64,000 nucleotides of DNA, from the NCBI GenBank assembly GCA_017541305.1, contig JAFXZJ010000027.1, positions 107,135 to 171,134 on the forward strand, read 5' to 3'. Each line of letters begins with the position of its first letter. The stretch's first letter is position 1. This document shows positions 32,401-38,239 of the stretch, piece by piece. Made by a program: the position numbers and the translations under genes. The notes under the pieces were generated by a model. It saw only the letters and a program-made list of their open reading frames with translations. It did no database searches and was not told the origin of the DNA. Source of the stretch: Clostridia bacterium (GTDB lineage: Bacteria; Bacillota; Clostridia; Christensenellales; CAG-138).

Positions 32401-32677
32401 TTACACCGGCGTGCACAGGATATTCCTTTTAAAGGGCGAATGCTCGTATCCCGTTGAGATAAGCGACAGTCCCCGCGGGCAGGCCCAGAGGATGGACAAC
32501 GCCGTATCCGGCATCGCAAAGCGGCTTGAGGATTCCTTGGCGGAGCACGACGCGCTCAAGCGCGAGAAGGAGGATCTTGAAAACGAGATCGCGGCGGTGA
32601 ATCCCTATGACGCCGAGATACGCGAGCTTTCAAAGAAGCTGCGGGCCGTTTCGCGCGAGCTTGGGATAGACCTTTGA
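29459..32677 (+). CDS. Large SNF2-type helicase resembling DarB/ICE-phage proteins, no methylase domain
   Basis: A 1072-residue superfamily 2 helicase-like protein. The Walker A equivalent HQVGAGKTYAMAAAA is near residue 306, Walker B VDEAHNFKN near 467, motif III region ATGTPITNSVSDLY near 520, and motifs V/VI FKLGIGANVQDKLW and DVTQREGRMLRQGN near 765-800. A coiled coil and a basic C terminus follow. The closest sequence type I know is the helicase half of very large proteins in conjugative elements and P1-like phages (DarB/antirestriction class), where it is usually fused to an N6-methylase; here that part is absent. No relaxase, integrase or phage gene is adjacent. It has its own strong promoter. 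The in vivo role is unknown. Confidence 0.75.
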   Translation: MNGDMELNGILAPSEALELSLFLRGRVDLRLICERSGLTPAEAYSHLAGLIYYDPKLDRLVPAAEYLSGNVLLKLNQAKKAQSREEEFGSPDRGFEVDYSLNISSLESIMPPFVKAEDIKANIGSPWIPSWVYRDFLISLLNIKPAGGKKPRLIVEYVKAANHYIIHGKKNYAKLSRARLTYGTERFNAFDIVEKLLNSGEVVVYDTVSSGAGGMPVRRINRAETLMAQERMRLIEERFSMWLFKDEPRRSRLLEHYNEAFGAVRPRVYDGRGLKLPGKNPNIKLQDYQLAAVSRIVNSKNTLLAHQVGAGKTYAMAAAAMELRRTGVSGRNLFVVPNNILDQWHTEFLKLYPEAKLIVIEPKDFTPARRQKLLKELTESDSDAIIMGYGSFSLIPLSRKEREKELLNRMKEISVSMHDAVYNDAYMVLNRYSSRIERRLQKLWDDEEPAAEGEICFDDLGIDTLFVDEAHNFKNISIETKHGTLPGLNTKGSKRCDDLMAKVRFIQRTHDGRGVVFATGTPITNSVSDLYTMLLYLAYERLDEMNLVEFDNWVKLFSEVTEEFEVEANGIGYRLRRRLSRYHNLPELSLLLSEIADLHFIRDEEQKLPSNVRFVNCTVPASKALRDYISELAIRADRVKAGLVPRTEDNMLKITTDGRKAALDMRLVDPNAEDLPTSKLNNCVENVYNIWSRDQSVTQLVFLDQSTPKDSFNLYDDMKDKLQARGIPGREIAFVHDAINDSMRTALFNKVRKGEVRILIGSTFKLGIGANVQDKLWAVHHLDIPWRPSDVTQREGRMLRQGNKNDDVAIYRYITNGSFDAYSWQLLENKQRFTSQIIGGDYSARSGDEVDEVVLTYSEVKSLAVGNPLIKRRIELETEIQRKSMLRARIERGKDRAREQLLQLPTRMEETAERIEKLKRDLDTSAADPDAGFIMVLQGEEYTRRRDAGERLLELLNEHAYVREPAMIGSFRGFPLYITADYTGVHRIFLLKGECSYPVEISDSPRGQAQRMDNAVSGIAKRLEDSLAEHDALKREKEDLENEIAAVNPYDAEIRELSKKLRAVSRELGIDL

Positions 32678-32726
32678 TCCCGCGCGAATATGCGCAAAAA
32701 ATCGCGTCAACAGCCGATTAGGGGTA

Positions 32727-32755
32727 TTGACAAAGCCGCCGAGTTGTCGGATAAT
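32727..32755 (+). promoter_or_regulatory. Promoter of the SPFH/zinc-ribbon gene
   Basis: TTGACA (32727-32732), 17 bp, GATAAT (32750-32755). Confidence 0.65.
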
Positions 32756-32812
32756 ATAGGAAGTATAATGCTTATATTATATCTGTGAATAACCGAAAGG
32801 AGATATTAAACT

Positions 32813-34207
32813 ATGGGTCTTATCAAAGCAGCACTGGGCGCCGCGGGCGGTCTTCTTGCCGATCAGTGGCTTGAGTACTTCTACTGCGACTCTCTTCCCG
32901 AGGACGTTCTTGCCATAAAGGGCAGAAAGCGCGTTTCCGGGCGTTCCAGCAACACCAAGGGTGAGGACAACATAATCTCCAACGGCTCAACGATCGCCGT
33001 TGCCGACGGTCAGTGCATGATCATTGTCGATCAGGGCGCCGTCGTTGAGATCTGCGCCGAGCCCGGCGAGTTCATCTATGACACCTCCACCTCCCCCTCC
33101 ATATTCGCCGGCAAGTTCGGTCAGAGCCTTGTCGACTCCTTCAAGGAGTGGTGGGACAGGTTCAAGCACGGCGGCGGCCCCGCCAAGGATCAGCGTGTTT
33201 ATTACATAAACACCAAGGAGATCTTCGGCAACAAGTACGGCACCGCCAATCCCGTGCCCTTCCACGTATTCGACAAGAGCATCAACCTTGAGACCGACGT
33301 TTCCATCAAGTGCTTCGGCGAATACTCCTATGAGATCTCCAACCCCATAACCTTCTATCAGAAGATCAGCGCGAACTTCACCGACAGGTTCACCCGCGAC
33401 AGGATCGATTCTCAGCTCAAGTCCGAGCTGCTGACGGCTCTGCAGCCCGCCCTTTACAGGGTGTCCGAGCTGGGCATAAGATACAGCGCTCTGCCCGGTC
33501 ACACCAAGGAGATCGCGAACGCCCTCAACGAGGAGCTTTCCGAGACCTGGACCCAGCTGCGCGGTATCTCCGTCGTATCCTTCGGCGTAAGCTCCGTCTC
33601 CTGCGACAAGGCCGATGAAGACAGGATCAAGGAGCTGCAGACCCATGCGGCCCTGCGCGATCCCTCCCTTGCCATCGCGCACATGGCCGGCGCTCAGGCT
33701 GCCGCCATGCAGACCGCCGCGGGCAACGAAGGCGGCGCGTTCCTTGGCTTTGCGGGCCTGAACGCGGCCGGCGGCGCCGCGGGCTCCAGCATGCAGACCC
33801 TCCTTCAGATGCAGCAGATGCAGCAGGCTCAGGCTCAGCAGGCAGCTGCCGCGGCGACCGGATGGACCTGTGCGTGCGGCGCTCAGAACAACGGCAATTT
33901 CTGCGCCGCCTGCGGCAAGCCCAAGCCCGCTCCCGAGGGAGCGTGGACCTGCGAGTGCGGCGCCCAGAACACCGGCAAATTCTGCGCCTCCTGCGGCAAG
34001 CCCAAGCCCGGCGAGACCGCAGGCTGGACCTGCGAATGCGGCCAGGTGAACGGCGGCAAGTTCTGCTCCGCCTGCGGCAAGCCCAAGCCCGCCGACGCGC
34101 CCCTTTACAGGTGCGATAAGTGCGGCTGGGAACCCGCAGATCCCACCAAGCCCCCCAAGTTCTGCCCGAACTGCGGCGATCCGTTTGACGAGAAGGACTT
34201 AAAGTAA
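32813..34207 (+). CDS. SPFH-domain protein with four C-terminal zinc ribbons
   Basis: A 464-residue protein. Residues about 20-300 form an SPFH/band-7-like domain of the YdjI/'virion core' type (ISNGSTIAVADGQCMIIVDQGA, VSIKCFGEYSYEISNP, and QTHAALRDPSLAIAHMAGAQ at its end). A Gln/Ala/Met-rich linker follows (about 325-345). Then come three near-identical short zinc ribbons (CxCGxx-x-CxxCGKPKP) and one rubredoxin-like knuckle (CDKCGW ... CPNCGD). Such proteins form large membrane-associated oligomers that handle phage-shock-like envelope stress or localise partners; exact function is not established. AAAGGAGAT precedes the ATG. Three repeats in DNA at about 33866-34090 suggest recent ribbon duplication. 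Confidence 0.85.
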   Translation: MGLIKAALGAAGGLLADQWLEYFYCDSLPEDVLAIKGRKRVSGRSSNTKGEDNIISNGSTIAVADGQCMIIVDQGAVVEICAEPGEFIYDTSTSPSIFAGKFGQSLVDSFKEWWDRFKHGGGPAKDQRVYYINTKEIFGNKYGTANPVPFHVFDKSINLETDVSIKCFGEYSYEISNPITFYQKISANFTDRFTRDRIDSQLKSELLTALQPALYRVSELGIRYSALPGHTKEIANALNEELSETWTQLRGISVVSFGVSSVSCDKADEDRIKELQTHAALRDPSLAIAHMAGAQAAAMQTAAGNEGGAFLGFAGLNAAGGAAGSSMQTLLQMQQMQQAQAQQAAAAATGWTCACGAQNNGNFCAACGKPKPAPEGAWTCECGAQNTGKFCASCGKPKPGETAGWTCECGQVNGGKFCSACGKPKPADAPLYRCDKCGWEPADPTKPPKFCPNCGDPFDEKDLK

Positions 34208-34218
34208 TCGAAAAATAA

Positions 34219-34256
34219 AAAAACTCCGGATGGATCGGATTCCACCCGGAGTTTTA
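34219..34256. terminator. Terminator between SPFH and acyl-carrier-like genes
   Basis: AAAACTCCGG pairs with CCGGAGTTTT around a GGATCGGATTCC-type inner palindrome; T or A runs on both sides make it bidirectional. Confidence 0.8.
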
Positions 34257-34264
34257 TTTGCTCC

Positions 34265-34480
34265 TTACGCAACGTCGATGAGCTTTGCAAGGTCGTCGAG
34301 CGTTTCGAATTTCGGATCGTTGAGGAAGACGTCATACTGCTCCTCGGCGTCAAGAACGAGCTCTTCCCGGTCGAACATATCGAGGTTAAGCTCCTTAGTG
34401 GTGCTTTCGGGACGGATCTCGTCCTCGGGCACGCCGCCGAGCTCATGCGCGGTCTTCCGCAGAAAATCAAAAATACCCAT
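34265..34480 (-). CDS. Acyl-carrier-protein-like protein lacking the phosphopantetheine serine
   Basis: A 71-residue protein with the length, helix spacing and acidity of an acyl carrier protein: ELNLDMFDREELVLDAEEQYDVFL aligns with the usual LDSLD-x-x-ELV-x-x-LEE helix II. The attachment motif DSLD reads DMFD, so the serine that carries the 4'-phosphopantetheine is a methionine and the protein cannot be loaded in the known way. GGAGGAAT lies before the ATG. It has a perfect sigma-A promoter and a hairpin-T7 attenuator in its leader. It may be a structural or regulatory ACP-fold protein; the adjacent P-loop-like protein also lacks a key residue. Confidence 0.7.
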   Translation of the reverse strand: MGIFDFLRKTAHELGGVPEDEIRPESTTKELNLDMFDREELVLDAEEQYDVFLNDPKFETLDDLAKLIDVA

Positions 34481-34514
34481 AATTCCTCCAAAATATTATG
34501 CCGGATAAATGCAT

Positions 34515-34584
34515 AAAAAAACATATGCGGCATTACCCCAAATAATGCCGCACACATTATATAGTAGCCGGATACGGTTGTCAA
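34515..34584 (-). promoter_or_regulatory. Perfect promoter followed by a leader attenuator
   Basis: Minus strand TTGACA (34579-34584), 17 bp, TATAAT (34556-34561). A 10-bp perfect hairpin (34543-34552 with 34526-34535, loop TTTGGGG) begins at the predicted start site and is followed after 4 nt by T7 (34515-34521). This is a complete intrinsic terminator between promoter and gene, so it is either an attenuator or makes a short RNA. Confidence 0.65.
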
Positions 34585-34595
34585 GCACAAATTGT

Positions 34596-35003
34596 TCAGT
34601 TTACGAACTTTTTGATGAACTCGGGGCATTCCTCATCGGTGTTTACCTCGATCACGAAATCCACGGAATATTCCCTTGAGAATTCCTCGAAAAAGCCGAA
34701 CAGCCCCTCGAGCGAGGAGATGGGATGCCTGACGGTTTTCATAAAGCTGGCAACGTAGATCACCTCGATATCGTGATCCTGCGCAAGTATGCCCGCCACG
34801 AAGCCCGAGAACATCTTGGGGCCTTCGATATGATAATCCTTCGCGTTGATGAATCTTATTTCCCTGTTGAGATCGTAGATGTGGTTATCGTCCTTGTCAA
34901 TGAACACAATACTGCCCTTTGCGGACTGCAAACAGCGGTTGGCCATATCGCAGAGCTCGCGGGACATGCCCTCTCCCCTGCCGCCATACAGCACCTTTAT
35001 CAT
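34596..35003 (-). CDS. Hypothetical protein with degenerate P-loop-like motif
   Basis: A 135-residue soluble protein of alternating beta strands and helices. The N terminus VLYGGRGEGMSREL resembles a Walker A loop (GxxxxGKS) with methionine in place of the lysine. SIVFIDKDDNHIYDL could be a Walker-B-like strand, and DIEVIYVASFMKT and DFVIEVNTDEE complete a Rossmann-like pattern. I do not recognise a named family. AGGAGGTG precedes the ATG. A promoter, TTGATT, 17 bp, TAACAT (35034-35062), separates it from barstar 70 bp upstream, but read-through from the barnase operon is possible. Confidence 0.6.
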   Translation of the reverse strand: MIKVLYGGRGEGMSRELCDMANRCLQSAKGSIVFIDKDDNHIYDLNREIRFINAKDYHIEGPKMFSGFVAGILAQDHDIEVIYVASFMKTVRHPISSLEGLFGFFEEFSREYSVDFVIEVNTDEECPEFIKKFVN

Positions 35004-35033
35004 TTCGGCACCTCCTTATGATCTTCTTTTACT

Positions 35034-35062
35034 ATGTTAGCATACTTTCAAGGCAAAATCAA
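35034..35062 (-). promoter_or_regulatory. Candidate promoter downstream of barstar
   Basis: Minus strand TTGATT (35057-35062), 17 bp, TAACAT (35034-35039), in the 70-bp gap between barstar and the P-loop-like gene. Confidence 0.4.
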
Positions 35063-35073
35063 CCTGTAAAAAG

Positions 35074-35340
35074 CTATTCGATGACCACCGTGATATTGGG
35101 ATTCTCCGCTGTCGAATCGTCCAGCACGTGCCAGAGCATGTCGGCGTATTCGCCCAGGTATCTTGCCGCGTACGACCAGTTTTTGATCACGATCTCGGTG
35201 GGCGTGAATATGCAGGTGAGGCAGTCGTGGAGCGCATCCAGATTGCTGCCCTGATAGTTGTCCTTTCCCAGCGCGTTCCTAAGCGCGCGGTGGGTATCCT
35301 GTCTGCTGAAAAAAGCCTTGCCGTCTATCCGGATCCTCAT
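35074..35340 (-). CDS. Barstar-family ribonuclease inhibitor
   Basis: An 88-residue barstar homologue. The inhibitory helix NYQGSNLDALHDCLT (about residues 28-42) keeps the Asp residues that plug the barnase active site (Asp35 and Asp39 in the prototype), although the intervening Trp is His here. The C-terminal strand NITVVIE closes the small alpha/beta fold. It has no signal peptide, so it stays in the cytoplasm and protects the producer's own RNA. Its ATG is one base after the barnase stop (TGATATG), giving tight coupled synthesis, with toxin gene first. Confidence 0.93.
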   Translation of the reverse strand: MRIRIDGKAFFSRQDTHRALRNALGKDNYQGSNLDALHDCLTCIFTPTEIVIKNWSYAARYLGEYADMLWHVLDDSTAENPNITVVIE

Positions 35341-35341
35341 A

Positions 35342-35983
35342 TCAATCGCCTCCGTAAAGCAGTGTGAAGCTGTCGTAATGGTCGCCTGAATAATAGATAA
35401 GCCCGTCGTTGGAGAACACTATGCGCTTGGCCCCGCGCGAGCTTCTGCCGCGGGTGCCTATATCGCACTCGTAATATTTCCTGCCCGCCTTTTTGGGAAG
35501 CAGGCCTTCATAGTTGCCGAAATAATCTCCGCCGATGGAGCATCCGGGGGCGTAAGGCTCAAGGCTGCCGCCCGTCCAGCCGAGGGCGTTGGCTTCCCTC
35601 TTGGTGATGTAATTGGAGGGAAGGTGCCCGAAAAGATGTATATAGAGCGCGACCTCGTCCTTGGAATCATACCGGCCGTCCTCCCTTACGGGGCACTCGG
35701 TGGGCGCGGGGGTCGGCGCGGGAGTCGGCGCCGCGGTGGGCGCGGGAGTGGGCGCCTGAGTCGCTTCGGGAGCTTCCGTCGCGGGCAGATCCGTTGCGGG
35801 GGCCTCGGTCGCCGGAGCGTCGGTGACGTTATCCGGGGAATAGGTGTAAAGCGCGTCGGGGCCTTCCGAATAGGTGGGAAGGTCGGTATTCGGGCCGCCG
35901 CTCTGCACGCAGCCCGAAAGCGGCAGCAGCGCGAAAACCAGCGCAAGCGTCAGCGCAAGGGTTTTAAAAAGCCTGTTCGTCAT
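35342..35983 (-). CDS. Surface-tethered barnase-family ribonuclease lipoprotein
   Basis: A 213-residue secreted RNase. Lipobox LLPLSGC with Cys25 predicts lipid anchoring. A long Thr/Ala/Pro linker (about residues 55-97) is followed by a barnase domain (about 105-213). All barnase catalytic or binding residues have counterparts: Lys128 (NYITKREA), Glu172 (YYECDI), Arg183 and Arg187 (SSRGAKRIVF) and His202 (GDHYDSF), so guanyl-preferring RNA cleavage is expected. The gene starts 16 bp after the second CHAP hydrolase and ends one base before barstar. The lipid anchor and spacer would display the nuclease outside the cell; an anchored rather than free barnase is unusual. Confidence 0.9.
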   Translation of the reverse strand: MTNRLFKTLALTLALVFALLPLSGCVQSGGPNTDLPTYSEGPDALYTYSPDNVTDAPATEAPATDLPATEAPEATQAPTPAPTAAPTPAPTPAPTECPVREDGRYDSKDEVALYIHLFGHLPSNYITKREANALGWTGGSLEPYAPGCSIGGDYFGNYEGLLPKKAGRKYYECDIGTRGRSSRGAKRIVFSNDGLIYYSGDHYDSFTLLYGGD

Positions 35984-35999
35984 TCAAAGTTCCTTTCTT

Positions 36000-38234
36000 T
36001 CAATCGGTTTGATCGGTAAAAGCGGGATCCGGCTGCAGCTCGGGCTGAATCCCGAGGAAGGCGAATATCACCGCCCTGGTGCGCGAGGCGCATACGCCCG
36101 TCTGCGGAAGGCCGTTCTCGGCCTGGATCCGCTTAACGAACGCCTTGGTCTTGGAGCCGAAATAGCCCGTGACGTTAAAGGTCGCCCCCATCCTTCTCAG
36201 CGCCGCCTGCAGCCATTTCACGTCGTCGCCCCTCATGCCATAGGATAGGTTCCGCTCCGGTATCGGGAAGTTCATGGGATCGTCCGGCGCAAGCGGAGCA
36301 TTCAGCGAATCGAGGAATTCAAGCACCGCCGCCCTCGTGCGCGAGGCGCATATGCCCGTCTGCGGCAGGCCGTTTTCGCGCTGCACCTGCTTGACGAAGG
36401 CCTTGGTCTGCGAGCCGTAATAGCCCGTGACGTTAAAGGTCGCACCCATCTTCCTCAGCGCCGCCTGCAGCCAGCGCACGTCGTCGCCCCGATCGCCATA
36501 TGAAAGCGTCCTTTCGGGCACCGGATAATTCGACGGATCGAACGGATCCTCCGGCGCGGCGGTGGGTTCGGTGGTCGGCTCCGCGGTAGGAGCGGGGGTC
36601 GGCGCCGCGGTGGGAGCGGGCTGACCGAGCGCCTGCCCGTTAAGGAAGGCAAGCAGCACCGCCCTTGTGCGCGAGGCGCATATGCCCGTCTGCGGCAGGC
36701 CGTTTTCGCGCTGCACCTGCTTGACGAAGGCCTTTGTCTGCGAGCCGAAATAGCCGGTCACGTTAAAAGTCGCGCCCATCCTGCGAAGCACCGCCTGCAG
36801 CCAGCGCACGTCGTCCCCGCTGTCGCCCTTGGAGAGCGTCCTTTCGGGAACGGGATAGCTGTTGGGATCGTTCGGATCCGAAGCCTCGTTCCCGGTCGGC
36901 ACGGGAGTGGGCGCGGCGGTGGGCGCTGCGGTTGGAGCCGCGGTTGGAGCGGCGGTGGGAGCCGCGGTAGGCGCCGCCGTGGGGGTGGGAACGGGCGTGG
37001 GCCCGGGAGTTGCCGTAACGCAGGGCGCGGGCGAAGGTATGCTCATTGGCGTGCCCGCGTCGGGGCCGATCGCGTGGGCGACGCACCGGACCGTGAGCGG
37101 ATCGCACACGCCGGTGGGCGTCAGACCAAATGTGGACTGCAGCAGCTGCACTCTCGCGGCGGTCTGCGGGCCGTAATAGCCCGTGATATTCGATTTGAAG
37201 CCCAGCACCGAGAACGCCGCCTGCAGCCAGCGCACGTCGCTGCCGGAATCGCCGTATTGCATTATCCTTTCGGGAACGGGATACTGCGAGGGATCCGCCG
37301 GGTATTTATCGGCGTTTGCAAGCGCTCTTTCGACCGCGCTCCTTGTGGATGAGCCGCATATGCCGTCGGGATTCAGGCCCTTATCGCGCTGGAATCCCAT
37401 TAGCTGTCTTTCGGTATTGGAGCCGAACACGCCGTCAGCCGGCGCGGGATAGCCCAGATGCAGCAGCGCGGTCTGCAGCCATTTCACGTCGTCGCCGGCG
37501 CTCCCCGCCGAAAGCGTGCGCTGCGGAACGGGATATTTCAGCAGGCAGTATGCGTTGGGATCGGCATTGTGATATGCGGGTATGCCATAGCCCCTTATCG
37601 TGGCGTCGGTCAAAAGGTGCTTCCTCAGCTTTACGCTCTTGCTGATATTGCCCTCGATGGAAAATACGTACTCGTTTTCAACGTACAGCACGAGGCCTGC
37701 GTGATTCCAGTTGTTGCCGCTTGCCGAAAAATCATAGAATATCAGGTCGCCGCATTTGGGAAGATACTGCCCCGCCGGGCGGAACGACACGTTGAAATGC
37801 GCCGGATTGGAGCCCGGGCGCGCATAGGCGGAATTGTTGATCACGCCGGTCGGCACGAGCGCCTGCCTTGCCGACCATGAAATAAAGAACGCGCACCACG
37901 GGGTGTAAAACGGCCATCCACCGTGAACGCACATGCCGTACCAATAGCCGTACTCGGTGTAATCCCCCGAGCCGGAAAGGTTCATTCCGTTCAGCTCCGA
38001 AGCGTTGTCGCCCTCGTGATAGCCGCACTGGGATATCCCGACGTTGCACACGTCGAGCCGTGAATTGCCCGTGAGCGCGAGCTCATCGAGATTTTCATAA
38101 TAGACCCCGCTTTGATATTCCGGGGTGGGCTCATAAACGATGCTTGTCATGGGCGCTTCGCCCGCCTTTGAGAAGGGTATCGAAAGCAGTGCCGCAAGCA
38201 TTATAAGAGCCGCCGAGACGAGCCTTTTTTTCAT
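36000..38234 (-). CDS. Secreted CHAP peptidase/amidase with five peptidoglycan-binding modules
   Basis: A 744-residue exported wall hydrolase: signal peptide (about residues 1-24), CHAP domain (about 60-220) with Cys114 (TPWCAFFISW), His178 (NHAGLVLY) and Glu194/Asn196 (SIEGN), then five PG_binding_1 modules, each opening with a Y/F-P-V/I-P-x-R motif and D-V-R/K-W-L-Q. Modules two and three, and three and four, are joined by PTAAP-type linkers. Modules 3-5 are almost identical in protein and DNA, showing recent duplication. It should cut peptidoglycan cross-links or stems at the surface of target or own wall. It starts 5 bp after its paralogue's stop and is followed after 16 bp by barnase. 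Confidence 0.9.
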   Translation of the reverse strand: MKKRLVSAALIMLAALLSIPFSKAGEAPMTSIVYEPTPEYQSGVYYENLDELALTGNSRLDVCNVGISQCGYHEGDNASELNGMNLSGSGDYTEYGYWYGMCVHGGWPFYTPWCAFFISWSARQALVPTGVINNSAYARPGSNPAHFNVSFRPAGQYLPKCGDLIFYDFSASGNNWNHAGLVLYVENEYVFSIEGNISKSVKLRKHLLTDATIRGYGIPAYHNADPNAYCLLKYPVPQRTLSAGSAGDDVKWLQTALLHLGYPAPADGVFGSNTERQLMGFQRDKGLNPDGICGSSTRSAVERALANADKYPADPSQYPVPERIMQYGDSGSDVRWLQAAFSVLGFKSNITGYYGPQTAARVQLLQSTFGLTPTGVCDPLTVRCVAHAIGPDAGTPMSIPSPAPCVTATPGPTPVPTPTAAPTAAPTAAPTAAPTAAPTAAPTPVPTGNEASDPNDPNSYPVPERTLSKGDSGDDVRWLQAVLRRMGATFNVTGYFGSQTKAFVKQVQRENGLPQTGICASRTRAVLLAFLNGQALGQPAPTAAPTPAPTAEPTTEPTAAPEDPFDPSNYPVPERTLSYGDRGDDVRWLQAALRKMGATFNVTGYYGSQTKAFVKQVQRENGLPQTGICASRTRAAVLEFLDSLNAPLAPDDPMNFPIPERNLSYGMRGDDVKWLQAALRRMGATFNVTGYFGSKTKAFVKRIQAENGLPQTGVCASRTRAVIFAFLGIQPELQPDPAFTDQTD

Positions 38235-38239
38235 ATTGT

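Noticed and set aside
29459-32677. BREX or other known multi-gene defence island
   Set aside because: Only the helicase is present; neighbours are a dockerin protein and an SPFH protein with separate promoters.
36890-36995. CRISPR-like or VNTR locus
   Set aside because: The repeats are in-frame codons of a PTAAP protein linker.
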